This document shows, in pieces, positions 18,355 to 27,523 of a stretch of 27,523 nt of DNA. Each line of letters starts with the position of its first letter. Positions within the stretch are counted from its first letter, which is position 1. This DNA is from Zygnema cylindricum (lineage: Eukaryota > Streptophyta > Zygnematophyceae > Zygnematales > Zygnemataceae), in assembly GCA_037447655.1 (NCBI GenBank), contig JBBHKE010002335.1:1-27523 (forward strand). The letters run 5' to 3'. The notes below the pieces were generated by a model, which saw only the letters and a program-made list of their open reading frames with translations, ran no database searches and was not told the DNA's origin. The position numbers and the translations under genes were made by a program.

Positions 18355-21300
18355 ATGACTGATTCCCCTTGGAATTTTCGGAAGGGCCTTTTATTGTTGC
18401 AAAGAGGGATCGTTTTACGCACAAGAACACCTTCGCACTGGTCTAGTCCCCAATTAGATCCTCTCTCTTCTGGTCGAGAGAGGGGAAACTTGTTTATTCG
18501 AATAATGCGACTTCTCACAGGGCGGAAAATCGGCATATTGATAGCGGTTTTCTTATCAGTAATATCCATTCTTATGATATTTAGTGTTTCAATCCGGGAA
18601 AATGTCTCAGGTGACTTGCTCTACCGAGCCTTTCTCACAGCCACCATTTTTTAAAGCTGTTTTTGGTACCTGTGACTGAAGTATTTGATTAACCTCCATG
18701 AATGTAGGTCGGAAATGGTTGTTTGTTCACTTCTTGTCATTTTTGCCTTGCATTTGGCTAGACATAAGATCATGTAATTATCCCTTTCTTTCTCTTCTTT
18801 ATGGTAGAACGTGCTACTGTTAGAGCAAAGCATTTTGCAAGAATGGTTATGAAGAAGAATTTGTATTTTTTTTGTGCGGTTAATGTGATGCATCAGCAGG
18901 TACTTCGTCATCATCTTTTACTAAGCCTAACCTTCCTTTTGATGTAGTTCTCGAGGCTAAACAACCGGAAATTGGGGGGAGCCTAAATAAGCTACAGTTA
19001 AAAGAGTCATTGATGCTTCCGGAAGATTCTGATGACGATAATATGGAGAGCCATTTGGAGATTGGTCTGTTACAGGTATTTTGATTTGTCATTTTTGACA
19101 AAGCTTTCACCTAGCCTGGGTTCCTTTTTGCGCTTTGGGAATTATTTCACATTTAAATGGATACAAAATGTTGTTAAATACCAAGTATTCAACCGTAGGA
19201 TACCAAGTATTCAATCTACAGAATTCAATACAACTGTAGATGATACTATTTATGAGAAAAAATGACAAAGCACTTCCGGCTTTGCCGACTTTAATTTGAA
19301 CCTGTTCCATCAACAAACTTCTTTTCTATCAGAATGACTTAAGAGCTGGCCAAATTACCGGGGATGTTTTGTTATAAAACAGGGTGAACTTCACTTTACT
19401 GCAAAAGTTTAGGTGATTAAAAACCGCCTGATTTGATGTATTGTCCACCAATGTAAAGTAGTGCCCGGTATAATTGTTGGATTTTTCTCAGGGCCAGAAA
19501 AGGTCACTTTCATTCGCACCACCTTTGCCACCCGAACATCCCTGTGTTACGTTCTCTCTCTCGCCACCACCAATTGGGACGAGGAGAAAAAGTGGTTTCA
19601 GACGTAAGTTGCAACATCCTGTCACTCTTCGTGTTTAGAAGTAGTTATACATATCAACTGCTGTTGTTGAAATTCCATTGAGGCTACATCGACATTGTGA
19701 CTCTAAAACAAAGAGTGAATCCTACAAAAAAAAATCAAGTGGATAAATAGTAGCACAAACGCCTCATATGGGCAAGGAACCAGTCTGAATTGGTTGCATT
19801 CGAAGCTTTAGAAACGTGAAAAGAATTGTGTTAACGTGATTCCAAATGCAAGTTGATTTTTTACATTGTAATTTAAACATAAAGCTTGCTTGTTAATTCA
19901 TCGCATTCAGGCTGAGTTATAAGTATCAGGCTGAGTGACATAGACAATATTTAGGTTCTATGCAAATGCTCTAATCTTAACTTTTTTGCTCTATTCACAG
20001 CTTGCCCTGTCTGTTATCTTTCTATAGAGGAAGCAATTGCTGCTAAACCTCTTCCTGGAACTTCTGAAGAATCTGTTATTCTGGATTTAAAATACGCCAA
20101 TGAGGAGCATCCACGTGAAAGGCGAGCTAAAGCCAAAGGTCTTCCTCCTAAATTTGGAGGATATCCAACTTGGGCAGATCGAAAACACTCATTTGATGTC
20201 CAGGAATCGATGACAGTTCACTGCGGGTGGGGCTCACACTGTACCTCCAGCTACTCTCTTTTCAACATTCTTTAGATTGAATAATTACTGGATGTATCAA
20301 GTAAATTGGTTGGAGATACCTTCATGAGATTCAAAAGCAAACAAGGATTTTTTTTTTTTTGCTTTGTTATGAAGGTTTAGCTGAATGTTTGGAGTCGTGC
20401 GGTTGGTAACAGGTTTGTTTGGGGGAAGAAACCGGGCGATGGAACAGGATATGACGTATCGGAGGAAGATAGGGCAGCCATGGACGCTTGTGAAGACATT
20501 GTCGTAGCCTCTGCCATTTTTGGTGTGTGTTAAAACTCCTTATTTTCCACATGGCAGCTGCTAATTTGCCCGACTTTCACATAGTTTCTAGAAGCAAACC
20601 CGTCTCCATGCAGTAGAATTTATGAGAGTTTTTTTAACAAGTATTTTTTGTCCACAGGGGCCTATGATATGCTTCAACAGCCTGTAAATATAGGTGATAA
20701 AGCAGTGCAAGAGGTCTGTTTTTTTATGTTTATTGACGAAGAAAGCTACTCAGACCTCCAAGCTGATGGCTCCATTCCACAAAATGGAAGCACTTTTGTC
20801 GGTCTCTGGCGGATTGTAATTATTCGGAATGCTCCATTTACAGATCCAAGACGTACAGGAAAGGTAGCTTCCCTTTCCTCTCCCTTTCCCTCTCCCTCTT
20901 CTCCCCCCTTCCCGACACTCCTCTCTCTCAAGCATATGGTGCTCAAGCTCATTTCCTGGCAATCTTTCGACATTTAAAGATTTCTTTCCAAACACTGTTC
21001 ATGCTTTTGTGGAACTGCAGGCTGATCTTCCGCCCTAGTTGTTGGTTTAAGTTTTTTTGGAGTTTCATTTGCCTTCGTGTAACTTTTTCTCGTATTTGAT
21101 GCAGCGTCTCAAGTATTTGAATGACTGATCGTCGTTGTAATGACTACACCGCTCATCGCTATTAAGGGAATTATTAGCGCAAATGCAACGTTAGAATGTA
21201 TAACTTAGTGTCTGGAGTTGCAGCGGATTGTAGTCCACACCCTCAAATAGTGTTATTAAAATAATTTTATGATACTCGGCCAGAAAAAATGGCGACCTAA

Positions 21301-24300
21301 TTTGTGTTATTAACTCTAATAGTGATGGCGGGTGTAATGCTGTAAAGCAGAAAGGATTTTGTGATATTCAATATGAGGTCTGTCCTTCATGATATTGATG
21401 TATTGACAAGAAAACCTGTTTCATTCTAGATGTAGATATCTTAAGGTCATCGGAGAGTAAAGATGCGTTATCTTAAGGATATGCATAAAATATTCTGTAC
21501 AAAGTGATGTTAGAAGTTACTAATATGATGTGTTATTGTTTTATATGGTTCATACTTTATGGCTAATGAGAAACATTCAGGCCATCCAAAATTCTAGCAA
21601 ATCTCACTTGCGGTATAAAACTTACAAGAATGAACCATGTACAAACAAATGTACGAAAATATTAAGTATTTTCACCCATCGATAATTCGATTCACTGATA
21701 TTGTGATTAACGGACCGTGATTTTTTTTGGTCACAACACTAGTAATCACTCTGTGTTTCTTCTTTTTGATCCAATTTTTGCCTATGTTTTTTTTACTTAT
21801 ATTGATGATTATCTTTTTAATGTCGCGACTGATGTTTTTCTGAGCAGATACCGAAGCTTTTACTTCATCGTCTTTTTCCAAATGTCCGTTTTTCTATTTG
21901 GATGGATGCGAAACTTCAGCTAACGGTGGACCCTTATCAGGTGCTGGAGCGGTGTGTGCGTAGCCCCGGGCCCCCTTCTTTTTTGCTTGGTTATTGCTTG
22001 TTGAGAGAGAGAGAGAGAGAGTCAGAGAGTGGGAGAGGGAAGAGAGAGAGAGAGAGAGGAATAGAGATAGAGAGAGAAAGAGAGAAAGTGTGAGAGCAAG
22101 AGAGTGAGAGAGAAAGAGAAAAAAATTGTTTTGCCGAAAGGACCAAGCCTGCAAACTCAGGAAACCGGCCAGCAGTCTCATTGCCAGTTTCAGAATTTGC
22201 AGTGATTACAAATATGTAAAACCGTATTCATGTGGTCTATTCTCCTTTTCCATTAAAAAGCTTACTCAGTAATATTTTGTAGATGTAATGTTCACAATTC
22301 TATCGATTTTAAGGATGATTCTTCTTCGTGTTTAATCAACTAAAACAAGGACGAGGAGATTTGTCCTTTGTTGTATAAGGTTGTGGGAGAAGGACATAGA
22401 AACCAATGTATTTTTTTACAACATTTTTAACACTTATTTCTTATTCCGGCAAATAATTCCTAGTTTATCTCCAGTTAGGAAAAGTTTATGGTTATTCATT
22501 CGTGGAATCTTAGGAAGTTTGTCGACTTTTTCAGTGACTGTGGAACAAGAGGAGGAAGTCCACCATTGTTTCTGTAATTGGGAAATGATGTAGTCATTTA
22601 TTATTGAGATTTTTTCCTTATACTCATTCATGCTGATCGTTCTTGATTTAGTAACTGGTTCGTCACCATTAGATAATAACACTGATTTTGTTGTGGGTTT
22701 TTTTATGCCCAAAATCGTAATTTAGTGTTAATAGTACTGGTTAAAACTGTGGAGAACAACAGTGTTTCACCAGATCCCAGATTAGAATTACTGATTTTAA
22801 CTCCTCATAAACGCATTCATTCTTTTACTCACGGTATAGATTTGTTGATGATCTTGTTTTCATCCATTTTTTTATTTGCATATACTGTTACAGAAAATAA
22901 AATAACCTCTGTTGACATAGTCTCTGTTCCGTTGATTCTCCTGAAAACCCTTGTCATTCATGTCTGTATTCAATATTTTCTTGGTTCAGAATAGTTTTTG
23001 TTGATATAACAGTACAATAAATAATCAAAATCATTTGCATGTTTAGAAGTGGATTATATTCCTTGAATTTGGATGTGAACCCAAAACACTATGTTTCTTA
23101 CACTGTAGGCATTTTACATACGATGATTACACCGCCAATCGTTATTAGCGTTTAGAAGTTATTAGTGTTAAAAATTAATTAGCGTTATTAACGCTAATTT
23201 GAGTTTTTCAAGATTTCGAAAAAAAAAGTTTACTCTAATTGATCCATAACGCTGATTTGGGTACAATGGATCTGCCATCAGGATCTTCACAGTAAAATAG
23301 GTGAAAGTACAAAATCTGACAAATGGTACACCGTCGCGTCCTTTTACTCTATTTTATTCTTAACTCTAATTTGGGTTTTCTCACGTATAATTAATACGTG
23401 ATCAATATCTTTACACTAAAATAGGTATGATCTCATTCTGCCTTGCATTCTGAGCGCAGTTTTACGTGCGATCGCGATTATTTTAATCCATGTTTCGTAC
23501 TTTTTTATTCAACAAAGTACCATTTTGTACGAACTGACACGTCCATACACCACACTATTCAAGAAGATCTTAAATTAAAATTGTTAACATGCTAATTCAC
23601 CAGAATCTAATTAACTTAAAAAAAAATTAGTGTTATTAATTCTATTTCAGGTTTTGGGGTTAAAATTTGGGGGTGCCGATATAGCGTTCATAACGCTAAT
23701 AACGATTGGCGGTGTAGTTTTTGGGTTATTTGAACTTGAAGGTTTGAAATTCCTGAAGATTTTCAATTTTGAACTTGATGTTTTTTGTAATTTTTCTGAA
23801 ATAGCTTTTAAAAGTTCATGTACTGGTACATGTGCAGGTTTCTATGGCGGGGTCATTTTACGTGGGCGATTTCAAAGCATTATCAACGTTTTAATGTTTT
23901 TGAGGAGGCTGAGAGAAACAAGGAAGCTGGAAAATATGATAATGCCAGCATCGATGCTCAGGTTGAGGTTTATCGGAAGGAGGGTCTCACACCTTATTCC
24001 GAAGAAAAACTTCCAATTATGAGTGGTATTTATCTGATTTCCATATATTAATGTTTTGTTTGCATTTATGTTTTCCCCCTCCACCCTTCATCTCTTCCTG
24101 TTTTATCTCCCTTTCTCTTCACCTTCCATCTGCCCCAACTTCCCCCTCTTGTTCCGATGTCAGTCTTTTTTTCATTTTCGTTAGTCGTCTTTTGTACAAA
24201 ACTGGAATATTATCGAGAACCAGCAGGGATGCATAGTTAATTGATTTCTCTCGATGTTTTTCGATACTCTACATGTCAGTAGCGTAGCGTCAAAATTTTA

Positions 24301-26213
24301 GCATTGTATTGTGCTGCTCCTTTTTACGATAGACTATTTGTAGCGCAGTACCCTTTGCGACGTTTAAGTATGTATGATAAACCGTGTATCGCCATTAGTG
24401 TCAAGGTTTTTTTTTCCACTAAAACACGTTGTCATCGTGCACATGTCCGATTTTCGATCGGAGACCGCTGATCTGTGAGAATCTTATCTTAAAATTGGAA
24501 CTGTCAGATTAGCAATCCAACAAGTGCGTTTGGAGAAAAGTTATTTTAAGTGCCGGAAAAAATACTGACACTAATAGTGATACACAGTGTACTGTTTTCG
24601 TATGTAGTGCAGTTTTTATGGTAGCAATTTTGCCATTGTATATTGACAAAATTGTTGTTATTATGTATTCCTATAGTTATGTTACCACTTGGGCGTCCAC
24701 CGTTGGATGAACGCGCCCATTGTTGGAATGAACCTTCATCCAACGGAAAGCAAGAAACTGTCCGCGATTTTCTTAGCAGTTGGACATACAAAATCAGGGA
24801 AAGTGCAAAATTCTTTACCCTAATACAGTGAGTGCACTTGATACCTTTACGGCTCCATCGGCTCATAAAACGCATTTTTGGGCGATGCCCCGTTTGGTGG
24901 GTCTATTGCTGGACCCCGATCATAAGTTTGGCGATTCACAAATCGCCACATGGCCACTACAACAAAAAAAAAAATCGCGGGAAGAAAAATAAATATATGA
25001 AAATATATATTTGTCTCTGGCTGTTTTTACTTTTTAGAGTCAGTTTTTTTTTTTTGGGATCAACTCCCAGATTGGATCAATTTCCTTTTTCCGACGGCTG
25101 AAAGAAATTCAAGTTATTTTTACGGGCAGTTTTAGCGTATCTTTGTATTTTTCTTTTCCGTAAATTACATGCGTAATGAAATAAAAGGTTTTGTCATTCA
25201 TCGAGCTTTTCTGGTTCAAAAATTGTGTTGTCTACCACCCCACTTTAACTGCACTTATTTCCGGTCTTCTTATGTTGGTTATTTTAAAATGGTATGAAGT
25301 GCGGTGTTTTTTTGCGGGTGATCGTGGTTTTTCTGAAAGTGTGTTTCATGACAAAAAATAGTCGCTTATGAGCCAATGAAGCCTGGCCCTTAGAACTGTC
25401 GAATGTTCTCTGCCCCTTTATCAAATAGTGTCATTTTTCTCCTCGATACACATCAGTAAGAATCAGCTACAAGGAATGCATTTTTATTAAAGCCCTTCTG
25501 GAAGATAACCTCTGAAGGAAAAAGAAAACCAAGAAAGAAAATCTTTTCCTTTTTTTTGGTTCCCGTTTGCAGATGTTCCTGAAGGATGCCTTATTATTCG
25601 CGAGCACACGCCTTTAACGAATCTTTTCAGTTGTCTTTGGTTCAACGAAGTTGATCGGTTCACATCTCGAGATCAACTCAGTTTTGGTTACACTCGGGAC
25701 CGACTTCTTTTGAAAGTTCCGTGGAGACAAAGCATGTTCCTTGATTGCGAGCGTCGCAATTTCGTAACACAGGTCGGTGTTTTTTTCTTTTTTTTTTCCT
25801 ACCTGGATAGAGAGGATGAAACGTGCTCCAAAATGTGTTTGTCGAATGTTTCCTGTTTGACTTTCTCGTAAAGACTTCTACTTCTTTCACACTCTTTCTC
25901 ATTGCTTCTGAGCAACTTTTGGAAACCGTTTTGTTGTGACCACTCGCAGTTTTTGGATAGGATACTGTGTTTAGCCTGTGATAGGACAAATCCATAATTC
26001 ATGCTGTTTTTTTCCTTAATTCTTTCAACATTTTTTTTGTAAATGTAGGGTTACCATAAACCGGATCTTCGAGAAAAGTTGGCAGCCGCTGTTGCAACCA
26101 AAGCTCAAGTCTCGAGCCATGAGAAAAAAAATAAGAATGCACAAAAACGACATTTGTTTTCATTAACAGCATCCGAGAGGATAGAGACGAACTTCATAGG
26201 AAATGGAGACTAG
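18355..26213 (+). CDS. DUF616 family type II membrane glycosyltransferase-like protein (MUCI70/TOD1 type)
   Basis: Coding exons are 18355-18610, 18900-19075, 19492-19603, 20001-20226, 20413-20522, 20658-20863, 21848-21951, 23838-24025, 25573-25772 and 26049-26213. They total 1743 bases, 580 residues plus TAG, with all phases consistent and GT-AG introns. ATG 18355 is the first after an in-frame TGA at 18322. A basic cytosolic N-terminus precedes a membrane segment at residues 59-80 (IGILIAVFLSVISILMIFSV). The DUF616 domain spans about 182-535, with MTVHCGFVWG (252-261), VVASAIFGAYD, CFFMFIDEESYSDL, WRIVIIRNAPF, PRRTGK, SIWMDAKLQLTVDPYQ, NKEAGKYDNASID, CLWFNEVDRFTSRDQLSF (480-497) and FLDCERRNF. 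Arabidopsis MUCI70 is a Golgi protein needed for seed mucilage pectin; the related TOD1 was reported as a ceramidase. I infer a Golgi, cell-wall-related role; which activity applies is open. Confidence 0.93.
18897..18900 (+). promoter_or_regulatory. NAGNAG tandem acceptor before the second DUF616 exon
   Basis: The intron ends CATCAGCAG followed by GTACTTCG. Cutting after either CAG keeps the frame: the upstream choice adds one Ala before Gly-Thr-Ser-Ser. The affected residues lie in the low-conservation stem between the membrane segment and the DUF616 domain. Confidence 0.6.
21145..21336. mobile_element. TA-flanked MITE in DUF616 intron 6
   Basis: The left end TACACCGCTCATCGCTATTA and the right end in reverse, TACACCCGCCATCACTATTA, are related, followed by a second matching block (TTATTAGCGCAAAT / TTAATAACACAAAT). 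It is 192 bp, non-coding, and bounded by TA. It lies in the intron 20864-21847. Confidence 0.7.
21680..21741. mobile_element. Possible remnant of a hAT element end
   Basis: GGTCACAACACTA at 21729-21741 is, in reverse, TAGTGTTGTGACC, like the left end TAGTGTTGTG of the element at 27341. It is preceded by a short ATCGATAATTCG stretch. No partner end or 8-bp duplication was found, so this is weak. Confidence 0.3.
22003..22125. repeat. (GA)n microsatellite in DUF616 intron 7
   Basis: Imperfect GAGA repeats about 50 bases after the donor of intron 21952-23837. Long purine run on the sense strand. Confidence 0.92.
23128..23716. mobile_element. TA-flanked TIR element, long subfamily (589 bp), in DUF616 intron 7
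   Basis: The left end TACACCGCCAATCGTTATTA is matched exactly by the right end in reverse, and the match extends through GCGTT, 25 bases in all. TA borders the element on both sides. The interior includes a GTAC-rich segment (about 23490-23570) related to 11300-11360 and, in reverse, to 16800-16850. No transposase frame. The right end lies 121 bp before the acceptor of the eighth coding exon. Confidence 0.85.
24378..24591. mobile_element. TA-flanked MITE, short subfamily, in DUF616 intron 8
   Basis: The left end TAAACCGTGTATCGCCATTA and the right end in reverse, TACACTGTGTATCACTATTA, share the GTGTATCxCxATTAGTGTCA core with the copy at 9132-9321. The size is 214 bp and it is non-coding. The outer few bases differ, so the exact ends are less sure than for the 23.1-kb copy. 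Confidence 0.65.
24690..24746. other. Hairpin-forming inverted repeat in DUF616 intron 8
   Basis: CCGTTGGATGAA (24700-24711) and TTCATCCAACGG (24735-24746) are perfect 12-bp inverted arms. TGGGCG and CGCCCA form a second pair partly interleaved with the first. No known element was recognised. Confidence 0.6.
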
Positions 26214-27340
26214 AAAGGGTTTATTGAAAGAAGACTATCACAATTGTCTTAGTTTAGATGAATCTATTGTCTGATTGTGTCATATTGCGAGCAGGTAGGT
26301 AGACAGGATGGAGGGGATTTAAATCTCATAAAATCTGAGGACGCAAGTATTTGAAAGCACTTTCTAATGTTTAACTAGTACAAATAGCAAGAGTACCAAG
26401 ACAGGCACATGTCGTTTCGACCATGTTTTCTCTACCGAAAGGAAGTTGCTTTTAGTGTGGCGTATTTGGAGCTCCTGCGGTTGATAATAGTCAAGAAAGC
26501 TTCCCTCGAATTTTCCCTCGAATTTCCCATTTTCCGGTTTCCCATGGGAAATGGAAGAGACGGTGAACGTGTGACAAGATGTGGAATATCGTGGAACTGA
26601 AGTGTTCTAAAAACAAACAAGCTACTCAATTTTTTGAAACACATTGACCGAAAAGTTTGACCTTGGGAGAGAATATGGGCGAAGTGTACGAGTGCCTGTC
26701 TTTACGTTTTTCAAGTGGACGGTGAATGGTACGATTCGTTTTGTCCACATCAAAATGTGGAGGAACTGGTTTCAGTGTATAGAGCAAGCTCCACACCGAT
26801 CCGTTTCTAAATCATTTATTATAACTGTATCGGTTTTCATTTTCAAACATTATTTTAGATGTTACTTCTGTAGCACTCGCAAGTGGTGGTAGGAACGGTG
26901 ATCGCAGAATCCTTTGAAGATGTTTCTTAATCTTCACTTTCTCCCTTAATTTGGAGGTTTACCCAAAAAAATGAAAATATCTGTTACATTTTCTTCTTTG
27001 TTTACCTCTGGGTCGAGTCGCTGGCAGTCTCCATTTGTTGTAAAACCCCTTTATAAGAATAAATAATGTTACCTTGAAGTTTTAAATTTGATTGACTATA
27101 CGGATGACAATTATCAATTATTCTAAGTTTATCGATTGTTCCAAGTTCAACCTAAAAAAACCCGAATCTAAAACAAGGACTCTAATGTCATCATTAAGTA
27201 TAGAAAGACATCACCAGAAAGGCAGGAGCAATTTCAGTCTTAAACAGGACTCCTATCCAGTCACAGTTACGGGACTCCTCTCTTTCAAAGCCTCTTTCAA
27301 AGCAAAGAACATTTTTTTTTCAGTAACAAATGGTCTCAAG
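26214..27340. other. 3' UTR and downstream region of the DUF616 gene
   Basis: AT-rich sequence without a recognisable gene. An AATAAA hexamer at 27058-27063 is a possible poly(A) signal, 845 bases past the stop, which would be a long 3' UTR. A TTCCCATGGGAA palindrome lies near 26537. An 82-codon frame at 26644-26892 has no motif I recognise. Confidence 0.35.
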
Positions 27341-27523
27341 TAGTGTTGTGTATCGGTAAGGATTTGCCGATAACCGATATGGGCCTTTTTTCGGGTAGCC
27401 GATAATCGATATATCGGTACGGAAATATATGTACGGACCGTACAGATAAAAGTACGTCCAATCATACACGTAAATCGTAAACAAAAATAAACGTACTGAG
27501 GTGCCTACCAATCAGATCATTTG
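27341..27523. mobile_element. Left end of a second hAT-type element (cut by window end)
   Basis: TAGTGTTGTGTATCGGTAAG resembles the left end of the complete hAT element at 9402. It is followed by GCCGATAACCGATATGGGCC and CGATAATCGATATATCGG palindromic units like that element's subterminal zone, then GTAC-rich sequence. The preceding eight bases GTCTCAAG (27333-27340) would be the target duplication. Confidence 0.65.

Noticed and set aside
18607-18654. Extension of the first DUF616 exon past 18610
   Set aside because: Phase and the following exon at 18900 support splicing at the GT at 18611; the extension gives a short unrelated tail and a stop.
20227-20280. Read-through from exon 20001-20226 to a stop at 20273
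   Set aside because: The consensus of the DUF616 family continues exactly (VHCG then FVWG) in the exon at 20413, so the GT at 20227 is a donor and not part of a short protein end.
22434-22994. Frames of about 90 codons on both strands within intron 7 of the DUF616 gene
   Set aside because: They look somewhat protein-like, but I could not assign any family and they have no splice context; possibly a decayed element.

Overview
The window is intron-rich eukaryotic nuclear DNA with two protein-coding genes, both on the + strand, separated by about 12 kb of repeats and transposon debris. The best organism guess is a streptophyte, more likely a charophyte-type alga than a flowering plant. The downstream gene is a DUF616 protein of the plant MUCI70/TOD1 type with many GT-AG introns. 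The upstream gene is a papain-like protease fused to EGF and LysM modules, an architecture I do not recall from model angiosperms. The assignment is inference; no sequence search was run.

Region 1 (1-6490): the 3' part of a secreted papain-family cysteine protease gene. Ten exons splice in consistent phase and give 557 residues plus stop: the peptidase core with Cys/His/Asn intact, two six-cysteine EGF modules, then three clear or probable LysM modules and one degenerate one. The 5' exons (signal peptide, propeptide, start of the mature enzyme) lie left of the window. The introns are very T-rich. One carries an 18-bp minisatellite and a duplicated copy of an exon's 3' splice site. Another is G-rich.

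Region 2 (6491-17450): no intact gene found. It holds a degenerate tandem repeat beginning at the protease stop codon, a long fold-back element, a terminal-inverted-repeat element, an 840-bp non-autonomous hAT element with a perfect 8-bp target duplication, a decayed copy of the protease's catalytic-Cys exon at 10536-10716, a 12-bp minisatellite, an AT-rich tract, a compound CAG-type repeat, and dispersed GTAC-rich repeats.

Region 3 (17450-27060): a complete gene for a type II membrane protein of the DUF616 family. Ten coding exons give exactly 580 residues from ATG 18355 to the stop at 26211. Three consecutive introns each hold a miniature element with TA-flanked inverted repeats of one related family. 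A second hAT-type end begins at 27341 and runs off the window.

The two genes may both act in the secretory or cell-wall space (LysM proteins bind N-acetylglucosamine polymers; MUCI70 affects pectin in the Golgi), but nothing in the sequence shows that they work together.
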